Assembly: GCA_001936135.1 (NCBI GenBank)
Contig: CP012819.1
Span: 992,001 to 1,056,000, forward strand
Length of the DNA stretch: 64,000 bases
DNA from: Saccharomycopsis fibuligera x Saccharomycopsis cf. fibuligera
Taxonomy: Eukaryota > Ascomycota > Saccharomycetes > Ascoideales > Saccharomycopsidaceae
Reading direction: 5' to 3'
Position numbers and translations under genes: made by a program. Under the pieces are notes generated by a model, which saw only the letters and a list, made by a program, of their open reading frames with translations, was not told the DNA's origin and ran no database searches. Numbering within the stretch: the first letter of the stretch is position 1; every line of letters starts with the position of its first letter. Positions 11,401 through 21,130 of this stretch are shown here, piece by piece.

Positions 11401-11965
11401 GACACCGTCCGCCTCGAGGGAGCTGAGAGACCCTTTTGAGCGGCTGTGCCTTTGCAGGCCAGTCTTGTTGATTTTGGAGGGGATATTCAACGTGTTGACG
11501 TAGTCGCTGATTTTCTCGTCCGGCGACAAGGTGACAACTTGGCCGTCGTGTAGGAGAAACTTTTCCTTTTTGATCGACTTCTTGATGAAGTCCTCCTCGG
11601 ACGGGTCCTGCATCGAGTCCAAGATCTCGTCGACGTTTCTGTCCTTGACTAGGATGGCCACGAGCTTGTCGAGCTTCCAGCACCTTACTTCCATGTCAGT
11701 GAGCTGCTGTCTGGTCAAAGGAGTGCGCTCTATTTTCGGGGTGTAGCAGCAGCTCCAGCCGTGTGTCTGGCACTTGAGGCACTTGGGGATCTCCTTGGAG
11801 CACTTGAGTTTTCTTCTTCGACATGATTCACACTAGGAGGAGCAGTATGGTTAGTAGGGGCTTCGACCAGGAGAGACTGGGCATCACGAATCGGCGTGTC
11901 GGCGCCTAAAAAATACGTACCGCCTGCTTGATGAGATCTTCCTTGATGATGGTTTGATCGTTCAT
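7765..11965 (-). CDS. Gal4-type Zn2Cys6 transcription factor, two exons
   Basis: Spliced CDS: exon 1 at 11921-11965 (15 codons, MNDQTIIKEDLIKQA), intron 11833-11920 (GTACGT donor, TACTAAC branch at 11850-11856, TAG acceptor), exon 2 at 7765-11832; 1,370 aa in all. The frame is closed by the TAG of the acceptor, and splicing restores an exact zinc cluster, C-X2-C-X6-C-X6-C-X2-C-X6-C (Cys16, 19, 26, 33, 36, 43), with the Gal4 signatures KLKCSKE and RTPLTRQQLTDME after it. Residues about 430-620 match the Gal4/Lac9 middle homology region: YHTSYPFIHK, the YQEARDKL and VFEHGNLF blocks, and RNRIWWGLY with LGRPIHLP. The C-terminal third is Gln/Asn/His/Ser-rich, with poly-Gln at about 1137-1157 and poly-Asn at about 1260-1271, as in activation regions. 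It probably binds CGG...CCG sites. Whether it controls galactose genes, glycolysis or something else cannot be told here. Confidence 0.9.
8410..8475. repeat. (TGTTGC)n tract encoding poly-Gln
   Basis: Alternating CAA/CAG codons on the minus strand give about 20 Gln in the C-terminal region of the Gal4-type factor. The codon alternation makes it a hexanucleotide rather than a pure triplet repeat. Confidence 0.85.
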
Positions 11966-13336
11966 TGAAGACGGGAGGGAAGAGACATGGGAGGGAGACG
12001 AGGATGGGGAGGAGGGAGTGCGGGACGAGAAGAGAGCGGCCAGACTCAAGATCAAGAGGTGTGGTTGCAGTGGCACAAGAGGAGGAGGAGGAGGAGGAGA
12101 TATAGGATCGCTGGGTGAGCTAAATGAACTCGACTTCTTGCAAGGACGGACGGGCGATGGATGCTTTTGCTGTTTTTCTGTTTGGCAGTTTTCCGCTAAG
12201 ACAGCACAGACTAAGCGCTGACTCAGCGGACATCCCCACGCAGAGCGCAGTGAATACCTAGCGCAAGTTCTCTGGATTGAAATTAATTTAATTTACGCCG
12301 TCTGCTGTGTGTCTTTCTCTCCTATTCCCTGCTGTCGGATATAGCCACCAGCGCATGTAGTGTGTCTAGAGCTAGCCCGAAGCTAGCACTAGCAGCACTA
12401 GTGCTAGATCGCACCAGATCAGCCTAGATCAAACCAGCTCGGTCGAATTTCGACTTCGTTGCTTGCGTTCCATCCATGCTTGTGAGTACCCGTACCCGTA
12501 GCGCCCACTACTGCAGCATCCTGGCCAGTGCGCTGGAGATTTCAGATGCCAACTTGCCGGCCAGTTGGCAACTTGCCAGCTTGCAAGCCACGGGCAGCTT
12601 GCAAGCCACGGGCAGCTCTTAGCTGTGGCTGCTGAGTGGCGGCTGCCATTGCGATGTGATAGCGGTGCGGCTTGCGCACGGGAACGTCCCGTTGCACCAG
12701 GAGAGTCGTGTTCCACAAATTCAAACTTCGCGGGTTGGCATCAGCACGCTTTCTTTTACTGGTTTCCGTGCATCTCGCCACTAGCCACAGGCCAGAGGCC
12801 AGTGGCCAGAGGCCACTAGCCACTCGCCTGGATGCAGTCTCGGCTGCGGGTTCGTCTCGTCACTGCTAGTACGCTAGTGCAAGTGAAGAATCCCTGATGC
12901 TGAATAGAGGCGCTTTCTCGGTCTTAAATTCCACCTCAAGTTCAAGCGCACCATTGTGTTTGGGAGAGCAGTTCCTGGCTTCCATTTTTCATTCTTTCTT
13001 TTTTCTTTTTTTTTCTCTTTTTTGACTCGGTTTCCCTCATCAACCAGGGGATTGCTGGGTGGAACACACCTGTGGCCGTTTCCTGATTTCCCTTTTTCAA
13101 AACCTTGCCTGACCTGTAGCTGCTGAAACGCTCCAGCACTGTCTGTCAAAGCTTCGGCGCATCGTACAGCATCGCATCGCACCCGGTTGGTGAAACTCGC
13201 TCACACGCAGACGACGAAAGAAGGAGATCACACTGCTGCGCAGATATCACCAGCATGCCCGACTCTTTTGTACCCTGCAAGACGGCCTCAACGGCGTGGC
13301 CGCCCGTCACCAAGCCTCGGCATCACCGCTTTTCTG

Positions 13337-13353
13337 CGGAACGTCTGTTCCCG
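13337..13353. promoter_or_regulatory. CGG-N11-CCG site, Gal4-type consensus
   Basis: CGG at 13337-13339 and CCG at 13351-13353 are separated by exactly 11 bases; the half sites continue as an imperfect palindrome (CGGAAC / GTTCCCG). The spacing is that of Gal4 sites. It lies about 1.37 kb upstream of the Gal4-type gene. In a GC-rich region such a pair can occur by chance. Confidence 0.3.
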
Positions 13354-13525
13354 CGGGCAGCAGGCAGACAGGCAGTCCTAGGGCCCCCTGGAACGGCTGA
13401 TGTGTTGGGGTTGAGTTTGACGTATCTTTGGTGCCGGCACACCATGGAATACGCGCAGCAGATCGGGCACACTGTGCAACAACTGCAGTGCACTATTATC
13501 GCAGAGCGATTTTACGGAAGTTTTC

Positions 13526-13608
13526 ATCAGCCACGGCCAGCTGATCAGCCACGGCCATCAGCCACGGCCATCAGCCACGGCCATCAGCCACGGCCATCAG
13601 CCACGGCC
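13526..13608. repeat. 13-bp tandem repeat, six copies
   Basis: The unit ATCAGCCACGGCC occurs once at 13526-13538, then, after 5 bases, five times perfectly in tandem at 13544-13608. The unit length is not a multiple of three, so it is unlikely to be part of a coding sequence. Confidence 0.95.
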
Positions 13609-13846
13609 ACACGGTGGCTGCTATCCGCATCTCACAAGCCGCATGTTAGAGCTGGCGCGAAGCCCGCTTCGTATTCGAGACGAACTACTGTAGTCTGCCT
13701 GGCGCACACCGCTCTTCGCACCAAGCATGTTTTACATTTTCCAGATCAGGCCAGGGCCTTCTTCTCGTCTTTGGCCTACAGCAATATCGCTACAGTAGCT
13801 CTGAAACAGCCACGAAACACAGATACATTCTGGAAGTACAAAAAAC

Positions 13847-15355
13847 CTATTTATAAGTATTGGCCACAATGTGCTTCTCCCGTTCAGACTTGAACGGCTT
13901 GCTGCCCTTCTTGCTGTGCAACCTTTCATTGTTTTCTCTTCTCTTGATGCTTTGCACTTGAACTTGTCTTCTCTCGCTGTCCTTCTTGATGCCAATTGGC
14001 ACATGTCTGTGTCTGGAGATCCTTCTGATTTCCGGCATGTACTTGAATTTCTCCTTCAACTTGGCGTCGTACTCCAACTTGTTTCTTTCTCTGGTCGACT
14101 TGACGTTCGTTCTGTCCCACGCAACCGATCTCCACATTCTGACGTTACAATCGTCAGACCCGCTAAAGATAAACTTGCTGTCCAACGAGTACTTCACACA
14201 GTCCACATGCTGCATTCTCTTGGTATGGTACACTTCCCTTGAGTGGCCTTCTCTGACGTTATATATTCTGATCGTCTTGTCGTACGACCCAGACACAATT
14301 TCTTTCCCGGTTGGAGAATAGTCCACGTCAATCACCGCGTTGACATGATCTTTGAACACGTTGGTACTGCGCTTCATGTTTCTCATGTCGTATGCGTAGA
14401 TATTGCTGTCTTCCGAGGCACACACGAAATTGTAAGCAGAAAGTGGGTTGAAGCTTATAGCGTTGGTTCTCAACGTCTGCACAATCTTCTGCGTTGGCGA
14501 GTTGGTTCTAATATCGTACAAAATCACAGAGTTGTCAGTACCGGCTGATGCTAAGATCGAGGTCTCGACGTTATTGAACCGCACTGACGTAATATTATCG
14601 GCACCCCAGGTCAAGTTGGATATTGGCTTGGTCCGGTTAGAGTCCCAAAGCTCGATTTGTGCCCCACCGGTGACAAACAAATCCTTGTTGAAATGATGAT
14701 CTAAAGAGTCAAATGCATGCTCGCCCAAATATGTCTTGATCAACCCGCTGGAATTGATATCTGTTTCGTTAACGTAAGCACCGCCAAACAACCCACTATT
14801 CGCGTCTTGATCCTGCTGCTGTTCTTCTTCCTCGCTGTCGCTTTCCTCATCGTCAAACTCCGCATCGCTATCATCATCACCATCATCATTATCGTCGTAC
14901 TGCTTGAGTTTTTTGGTTCTGTGTTTGAAGTCTTCGTCATTGACCGACCACATCTTGATAGTCTTGTCATGCCCACAACTCAACAACCTTCCATTCGGCG
15001 TCACTTTCAATCCGCTAACTTTCCCATAGTGTGCCTTGAAAGTGACATTTTCTCTTCTTGTTTTCACATTCCAGTACTTGATGACCCCGTCACCACTACC
15101 AGTGGCAATCTTGTTCAAGGTGTTGAAGTTCGGAGCAATTGAATAAACTGCGTCTCTGTGACCATCCCCAAGCTGGCCAACAAACGGCTGCGCAAACATT
15201 CTTTCCATCTTTGTGGCCGTCAACGCTTTCTGATACTCTCTTGCTCTTTCAAACGGATGGAGAGCAGGATCCAAGTTCCGCGATAATCGGCCCTCATCGG
15301 TATTTCTTTCAGGGATGTAAGTGTCGCTTGATCTAGCTATCGTTTTGATCTTCAT
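13847..15355 (-). CDS. SOF1: SOF1, WD40 protein of the small-subunit processome
   Basis: 502 aa (S. cerevisiae Sof1 is 489). It is a nucleolar U3 snoRNP/SSU-processome component required for 18S rRNA maturation. The N-terminus has the family stretch NLDPALHPFERAREYQKAL, then WD40 repeats (GSGDGVIKYWNV, SCGHDKTIKMW, SAGTDNSVILYDI, SGSYDKTIRIYNV, SGSDDCNVRMW). The C-terminal Sof1 domain reads MPEIRRISRHRHVP followed by a Lys/Arg-rich tail. An acidic Asp/Glu/Gln insertion sits between the second and third repeats (about residues 160-200). The start is the only upstream ATG in a conserved position. The gene is divergent from a zinc-cluster regulator across about 1.07 kb. Confidence 0.95.
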   Translation of the reverse strand: MKIKTIARSSDTYIPERNTDEGRLSRNLDPALHPFERAREYQKALTATKMERMFAQPFVGQLGDGHRDAVYSIAPNFNTLNKIATGSGDGVIKYWNVKTRRENVTFKAHYGKVSGLKVTPNGRLLSCGHDKTIKMWSVNDEDFKHRTKKLKQYDDNDDGDDDSDAEFDDEESDSEEEEQQQDQDANSGLFGGAYVNETDINSSGLIKTYLGEHAFDSLDHHFNKDLFVTGGAQIELWDSNRTKPISNLTWGADNITSVRFNNVETSILASAGTDNSVILYDIRTNSPTQKIVQTLRTNAISFNPLSAYNFVCASEDSNIYAYDMRNMKRSTNVFKDHVNAVIDVDYSPTGKEIVSGSYDKTIRIYNVREGHSREVYHTKRMQHVDCVKYSLDSKFIFSGSDDCNVRMWRSVAWDRTNVKSTRERNKLEYDAKLKEKFKYMPEIRRISRHRHVPIGIKKDSERRQVQVQSIKRRENNERLHSKKGSKPFKSEREKHIVANTYK

Positions 15356-16428
15356 CTTGTCTGGGCTGGGCTATTTGTGGTTTTTGGGTACTATAATAAA
15401 GACAGAGATAGAGCAAAGTCTTGCTGGATGGTTTAATGAAAATCCAGATTCTTGTTATACACTTTTAATGATATATTTTTTTTCTTTCGTTCTTTCTTTT
15501 TCCTGCGATACTAAAAAATTTTTTTTTTCTGCTCTTCTCTTAGATGCGCATGATAATGCATGAATACGCATAATAATCTCTCACAATTTCCACCCAACAT
15601 GGAGCTTTGACTTGATGGCTTCTGATAGTTTATGTTTGCGGTGAGAATTGTAATTTCTGTCTTGCCAAAGTATTTTCAAAGAGCGTTATCATGATGTCCA
15701 AAAGTTCTTGTTAAAGGTTATGCACAGTTCAAATATCAGCAATCAGAGACATGTTAGTTATGAACAAGGACAGCCCCTATAAAGGCCAATTTTGGGCTTC
15801 TGGTTGTAGGTCTGCGTTGCATTTCTTGGAAGTTTTTGTGTTACTGTTGTTTTTGTCCCAATGAGTTGCCTCCTTTTTTTTTCTTTCTTTTTTTTTTTTT
15901 TTTTTTGTAAGACAATCATCACTTAATGATAATATGCGATTAATAATGTGCCGAGAAGAGAGTTTTAGTCCTTTGGTATACTTTAGCACCTCATAATGCT
16001 AAACGCACGCACTTCGCCGTTGAGCTCATCAACGGCAACAAATATATGACAAATAGCGCCGTAAAGCTTATTTGTGAACCGCCAATGGCTCAAGGGCTCG
16101 GTTAGGATCGCAGCGTTTGACAGCCACAACAGCGTCGTTAAATAGCACTGCTATCCAGAACTTTTTAATACTCAGTTGCTCAAATAGCATTTGGTTACTG
16201 TACAAGTAGGCCTCCCGACCTCTAAGCATCTTCACTGGATCTTTGTTTGCAGAACGTTTCGGATTCACCGATGTTGACTAATCAACAAAATCACAAATAA
16301 GAACATATAGTCCTTTACGTTCCTGTTGTTGATGGCACTTCCTAGTTAGACACTCACTATACAGCGCAGACCACCGATACGAATTACTATCATTACGATA
16401 TACTATTGTATGATCCAAGCATTCCATC
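15356..16428. other. divergent promoter of SOF1 and the Hap1-like regulator
   Basis: No gene is supported. On the SOF1 side there is an A/T block at about 15513-15530 (AAAAAATTTTTT), resembling the RRPE element of ribosome-biogenesis genes. In the middle is a T-rich tract (15867-15906), and nearer the regulator an 8-bp-arm palindrome at 16016-16036. Confidence 0.55.
16016..16036. promoter_or_regulatory. 21-bp palindrome GCCGTTGA-N5-TCAACGGC
   Basis: A perfect 8-bp inverted repeat with a 5-base centre, 393 bases before the ATG of the zinc-cluster gene. The arms place CCG and CGG triplets 13 bases apart as an everted pair, a layout that zinc-cluster dimers can bind. No cognate factor is known for this spacing here. 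Confidence 0.35.
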
Positions 16429-19400
16429 ATGGCTTCCTCCAGCGCCTCCGCCAGCTCGAATCCCAACCCTAGAAAGAGAATCAGAATCCCGCTCAGTTGC
16501 TCCTTTTGCCGTGCAAAGAAGAAGAAGTGCGACAAGAAACGACCAAAATGCACTTACTGTGTCCAACATTTCAATGCGGACTGCCATTACGAGTATGAAC
16601 CACTATCACCGACAGCTTATTTTTCGGCAGCACCACCGGTAGCACCATCGGCAGCTTCAGCGGCGGTCGAGTCTCGAGATTATCTGTATTCTCATAAGTC
16701 TAGCTCTAATAGCTCTACCAATTTTAATACTTTCAGCAATATTGGTCCTAACACTAGCATAGCCAATAGTGGCAACGGTAATGTGCACGGAATAGTTCAG
16801 CAGCATAATGCAAATACTATCAACAGGTTTAGCAACTGCAATCCACTCATCGCCAGAGAAAACTCCATCAACAGTAACAACAGCATCAACAATATTAACA
16901 ATATCAATCACACTAGCAGCAATGAAGTTAAGAACAATTCAAAGAAGCTCTCTTTACTGACTTCAATAAATGGCAGTGACAATACTCCGACGAATACTAC
17001 TATCAGCGGACCTCCTACAATCACATATCCTCCATCGGCGCTGACCTTTAGTACTTCACCAGCAGGTGCTTCATCTTCTTCCGCTGAAGTTCTGTCAGCA
17101 GCAACAGCGGTAGCTAGCCTCAATGTGGCTGGCACTTCGGGCTTTGGTAACGGTGAAAGTCAGTTAGCAATCAAAGTATCAGAGTTGCAGAGCAAGATTA
17201 GCGAGCTTGAAACACTTTTACGGTTGCAGACGGCACATGTTAATTGTAATAGTATTGGAAATAGCAGTAAATACAACTATAATAGTTTGGATCACAATAA
17301 TTATACCAATAATGACTACAATTCAGGTATTATGAATTATGCTGAGCTTGAAAGTTATCCTTCTGCCGGTAATAGAGGTGCGAATAGCTCGAGCTCCGTC
17401 ACCGCTGCTTCTTCCCCAAATTTACCGTTCAGTCGAAACGTGTATTCACAACTCCAATATCAACAACAACAAATTCCGCAGCAATATAAACAGAAAAATT
17501 TCTATCAAAAATTTTCACTGTATGTCGTAACTGATAGACCATTAACATCTCAATATGGTCCCCGAGTTGATGAATTTGAAGCTACCGATTTTTTCAACCG
17601 CAATTCTAGCACTATGGTACGTGTCAACGGCATGACAAATTACAAGCCAATGCATACTCAATACTTATTCAACAGCGATACTTTTTTTACCAATGCCCGG
17701 GTTTATATGAATAGCCTTTATCGCGAGATGAAGCGGCTTCTCAAGGACGTTACTGTGCGATCAGACTACAGCATTCTAACTAACCCACTAGCAACACAGC
17801 TAAACGAGAATTTTAAAGTTGCCAAGCTTTTGTTCATTGTCAACAAAAGTTTGAATTGCCAATCTCCAATGATTGATGCCAACTCAAAACTCATTGCTTC
17901 GCTCTTTGCCAGTCGCAAAAGCTGCAGTACTAATTTACCATTAATCAAGTTATCTTACCAGAACACCGAGCAAGCTCGTCGGGCGTTGGTGCTGGAAATA
18001 GAACAAATCTTACCTAAATCACCAGCGGAAATTGCATTGCTTTGGGATGTTTACGAAAAATTTGTGTATCCATTCTTGCCGATAATTGATTTATCTACAT
18101 TCAAGCGGGACATTGAATTAATTATTGTGGGACTCAAACTTGACTGGTCGTCTGAACAGCCCATTCATTGTCCACAATACGCTGGAAATAATAGCACTGC
18201 TGGCAGTGGGAGTACTAACAACAGCGATTGTGATGCTGCCGGGGTAGTTCGGTATAGCGTGAATTTGACTTCTTTCATTGACTTGGGCCTCATTGCTAAT
18301 TTCTTGATTATTCTTAGACTAGCGTATCTTTCTCTTAAAATTAATACCGAATTTATCAACACTAGCGATAATGGCAGTCTTTGTAACGTGGAGGCCAGGA
18401 TTGTTAATTTAGATAATTTGCAGCATATTGGTGCCAACTTTATTAGTGTTGCCTTTATGTGTTTATCGCAAGCACGCTGCCTTACCAAAAATAGTCTTTC
18501 AGTGTTGAACGCTTTATTATACATGCATTTCTACATGGTGCACAGTGAAGAATTCAGCGGTAGTTCAGATGAAACTGAACGGCTTAGTTTGCTTGGTCAA
18601 ATTGAATCAATGGCTTTAACGGTAGGTATTTATAGGGATACGCCTGGCGTGGTGATTTTCAACCAGGGGAAAAACCACCCAGGAGTGGACTTTTACAATA
18701 GAACAAAATTAACTTATTTGACGAGGACGTTATGGCATTTTGTGAAAAAAATTGATACTATGGAATTTTTAACCTCGGGTCATCCAGTTACTGCGTTTGC
18801 TACCAAGGGAAGAAAAGTTGAGTTGCCGGTATTACCAAAAACAGCAAAAGCCACCTGCACTGGTACAACATCTGCTTCACCATCGCCATTGAATGACAAT
18901 GATGAAAAATATCAGACCAATGAGGACGAAGAAAAATTGAACAACTTGATAAATAACAATGTAATAAGACAAAGCAAAGTTAGTCACTGGCTTACCGCGG
19001 TATCTCGTGACATGTACGAGAATGAGAAAATGCGTATTATTGATGTATTTGGTTTTGTTAATGAGATGCCAGAGATGATATTTGCTCAATTCGGCAATCC
19101 AGAACAGTATTTTGTGAATGATATGAATTTTGGGAATTTTGGTCAAGAAAAACGCAATGGAAAAGATGTTACACAGAAAACAAAAGATAACAATGAAAAA
19201 GAGCTTGATAACAGTGAAAGTATTAGTATTGGAGCGACTAATACCAATCTTTACTACATAATTCTCGACAAAGTCATGCAGTTTGAGCATTATGTTATCT
19301 TGATGACCGCTAGCTTCAAACTAAATGGACTTTTACTCTATTACTATGAAGATAAGCAAGACTTGCACAATTATAGCTATGTCTTGAAAGAAATCATTTT

Positions 19401-20586
19401 GCTTCTTTCTAGTTTCACCAGAACAGTTATTAAAGAATATATGGTTAACAACATCAACTTTTTGTCCATTGATAAAGATTCGACCATGAAAAATTTCAAC
19501 TTTAAACTAATGCCAATGGTTGGAAGGTTAGCACAATGCGCATTGGCGCTATGTGGGTCAATCTTGTTTAGGTTGTTTGTGGCAGTGCATCATTTTGCCA
19601 ATCAATTAGGCAGCGGACTTAATAATAATATCAGCGACAATAACTTCAATAATACTGCAGGTCTTCGGAATTTTTATAATGTCAATAAACAAAAGGCGAA
19701 ACTTGATGCTTTTATTGCATTAAAGAAAAATCTCATTAAGGTTTTTGAAATCACGACTAAGGGCCATTTTTACAAAGTGTTGAAGTTTTATTTTCAAAGC
19801 ATTAAAGTTAGTGCATTTTTTGGCCTCACCCTTTCTGAGTTCAAAGTCAGAGATGTAGATAATGACATGGGGAAAGATAAACGGATTTTCAATTTCTTTT
19901 TTGATGAGCAGACTAAAAATGAGATACAATCAATGAGATACCCTAATAGTGTGAATGAAAAGAACAATGTGAACAATATTAATAATGGCAACAGCAAACA
20001 TAGCAATAGTAAGGTTAATGTTGAGGGTATTGACAGCGGTGCTAATAATGATGCTATCAATGATAATCAAATCAACTTTGATAGCAACTATGGTGACAAT
20101 GACAATGCTCGTGCTAATAATAGCACTGAAGAGCAACTATTTGAATTTAAGGATGCTCCTGAGTCATTAATCATGATGAAAATGACCGGAGAACAAATCG
20201 CTGAGTTAAACAGCATTTTGTCTGAGACCGGATTATCAGTGCCGGTTGGCTTTATCGGTAGAGACAATAGTAATGGTAACACTAGTGCCAAGGTTAATTG
20301 TAATGTGAATAGAAATAGAGATGTGAACGAAAATGGAAAAGGTAACATTGAAATCCCTAGCAGCATCCCAACGGATCGTTCATATAACAACACCAGCATT
20401 AACAACACCAGCATTAACAACTCGAGCATTAACAACTCGAGCAACGTGAAGGATCAAAGTTATAGCTACTTAGACGAATTAGTTGATCACTTGCTGACGA
20501 ACACCTTGTACGATACTTGGACTGACCAAGTTCTTTTGGAAGATATTGAAAGAAATTGTATGGATACTGCTTATAACGGGCCTTGA
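16429..20586 (+). CDS. Zn2Cys6 transcription factor, Hap1-like DNA-binding domain
   Basis: 1,385-aa fungal regulator. The zinc cluster is at the N-terminus (Cys24, 27, 34, 41, 44, 52; last spacing 7), preceded by RKRIRIPLSC, which resembles Hap1 (KRNRIPLSC). A short coiled coil follows at about residues 247-272 (VSELQSKISELETLLRL), as expected for a dimer. The central part (about 480-1100) has the helical look of a fungal transcription factor domain, with PFLPIIDLSTFKRDI and LGQIESMALTVGIYRD. Long Asn/Ser-rich stretches occupy 60-210 and 1180-1340. No Hap1-type HRM (CP-containing) heme motifs were obvious. The ortholog and its target pathway are not clear to me. It diverges from SOF1. Confidence 0.88.
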   Translation: MASSSASASSNPNPRKRIRIPLSCSFCRAKKKKCDKKRPKCTYCVQHFNADCHYEYEPLSPTAYFSAAPPVAPSAASAAVESRDYLYSHKSSSNSSTNFNTFSNIGPNTSIANSGNGNVHGIVQQHNANTINRFSNCNPLIARENSINSNNSINNINNINHTSSNEVKNNSKKLSLLTSINGSDNTPTNTTISGPPTITYPPSALTFSTSPAGASSSSAEVLSAATAVASLNVAGTSGFGNGESQLAIKVSELQSKISELETLLRLQTAHVNCNSIGNSSKYNYNSLDHNNYTNNDYNSGIMNYAELESYPSAGNRGANSSSSVTAASSPNLPFSRNVYSQLQYQQQQIPQQYKQKNFYQKFSLYVVTDRPLTSQYGPRVDEFEATDFFNRNSSTMVRVNGMTNYKPMHTQYLFNSDTFFTNARVYMNSLYREMKRLLKDVTVRSDYSILTNPLATQLNENFKVAKLLFIVNKSLNCQSPMIDANSKLIASLFASRKSCSTNLPLIKLSYQNTEQARRALVLEIEQILPKSPAEIALLWDVYEKFVYPFLPIIDLSTFKRDIELIIVGLKLDWSSEQPIHCPQYAGNNSTAGSGSTNNSDCDAAGVVRYSVNLTSFIDLGLIANFLIILRLAYLSLKINTEFINTSDNGSLCNVEARIVNLDNLQHIGANFISVAFMCLSQARCLTKNSLSVLNALLYMHFYMVHSEEFSGSSDETERLSLLGQIESMALTVGIYRDTPGVVIFNQGKNHPGVDFYNRTKLTYLTRTLWHFVKKIDTMEFLTSGHPVTAFATKGRKVELPVLPKTAKATCTGTTSASPSPLNDNDEKYQTNEDEEKLNNLINNNVIRQSKVSHWLTAVSRDMYENEKMRIIDVFGFVNEMPEMIFAQFGNPEQYFVNDMNFGNFGQEKRNGKDVTQKTKDNNEKELDNSESISIGATNTNLYYIILDKVMQFEHYVILMTASFKLNGLLLYYYEDKQDLHNYSYVLKEIILLLSSFTRTVIKEYMVNNINFLSIDKDSTMKNFNFKLMPMVGRLAQCALALCGSILFRLFVAVHHFANQLGSGLNNNISDNNFNNTAGLRNFYNVNKQKAKLDAFIALKKNLIKVFEITTKGHFYKVLKFYFQSIKVSAFFGLTLSEFKVRDVDNDMGKDKRIFNFFFDEQTKNEIQSMRYPNSVNEKNNVNNINNGNSKHSNSKVNVEGIDSGANNDAINDNQINFDSNYGDNDNARANNSTEEQLFEFKDAPESLIMMKMTGEQIAELNSILSETGLSVPVGFIGRDNSNGNTSAKVNCNVNRNRDVNENGKGNIEIPSSIPTDRSYNNTSINNTSINNSSINNSSNVKDQSYSYLDELVDHLLTNTLYDTWTDQVLLEDIERNCMDTAYNGP

Positions 20587-20676
20587 ATTTTTATTCTCTG
20601 TATGCTCATTACAATAATAAATATTGTTCTTTTAGTTCTTTTACGTATTTATAGCTTTTTTTCTTTGTTTTTTATC

Positions 20677-20715
<39 letters not shown>

Positions 20716-21130
20716 CTGTTTTTTACGTTTGGCATTAAAAAACTAATAACAACTGTATAATATTTTTTCTTTTCAAATTTTATTTTTGAAAATTTCTAAA
20801 AAGCAATTAGTATAGGAAACTAAGTAAATTACATCTTTGCTCTCCAGTTCATATATAAAATAGAATATATGATATACAAATTGTCGCTGAATAAGAAATC
20901 TCAATTTATGGGGTGTAGGAACCCTATTATTTATTCGAGTTTATTTTTCATGTTTCATGCAGATCTAAAAATTCAATCCGCATAATTCAACCATCCAATA
21001 ATATATTGGAAAGGAATTGGTACTTCCGTTGATACAACATTGTATATTCTTTAACATTACAACTGTGGAATTTCAACAACATACAATCGAAGGCTGAGTT
21101 GTTAAATTGAATATAGTACCAATACTAGCA
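20587..21130. other. intergenic with T30 tract
   Basis: 3' region of the Hap1-like gene and promoter of HNT3. A T30 homopolymer lies at 20686-20715, about 100 bases past the stop codon. Nothing else is seen. Confidence 0.55.

Larger units (their letters stand above)
11966..13846. other. GC-rich, repeat-bearing upstream region of the Gal4-type gene
   Basis: This 1.9 kb stretch is clearly richer in G+C than the surrounding intergenic DNA. It holds several local repeats: an 18-bp direct repeat at 12577-12612, GGCCAGAGGCCA-type repeats around 12788-12825, and a 13-bp tandem array at 13526-13608. A CGG-N11-CCG site lies at 13337-13353. ORFs here (including one of 212 codons at 13255-13893) have no domain, cross the 13-bp array (which shifts frame every copy), or overlap SOF1 antisense. 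I take the region as a long promoter, not as coding. Confidence 0.65.

Noticed and set aside
13526-13608. regular short repeats resembling a CRISPR array
   Set aside because: Copies abut without spacers, the unit is only 13 bp, and this is a eukaryotic genome.
13255-13893. 212-codon plus-strand ORF upstream of the Gal4-type gene
   Set aside because: It crosses a 13-bp tandem array that shifts frame each copy, has no recognisable domain, and overlaps the end of SOF1 antisense; long open frames are expected in GC-rich DNA.
16429-20586. calling the second zinc-cluster gene HAP1
   Set aside because: Only the DNA-binding start resembles Hap1; the heme-responsive motifs were not seen and other zinc-cluster families share this start.
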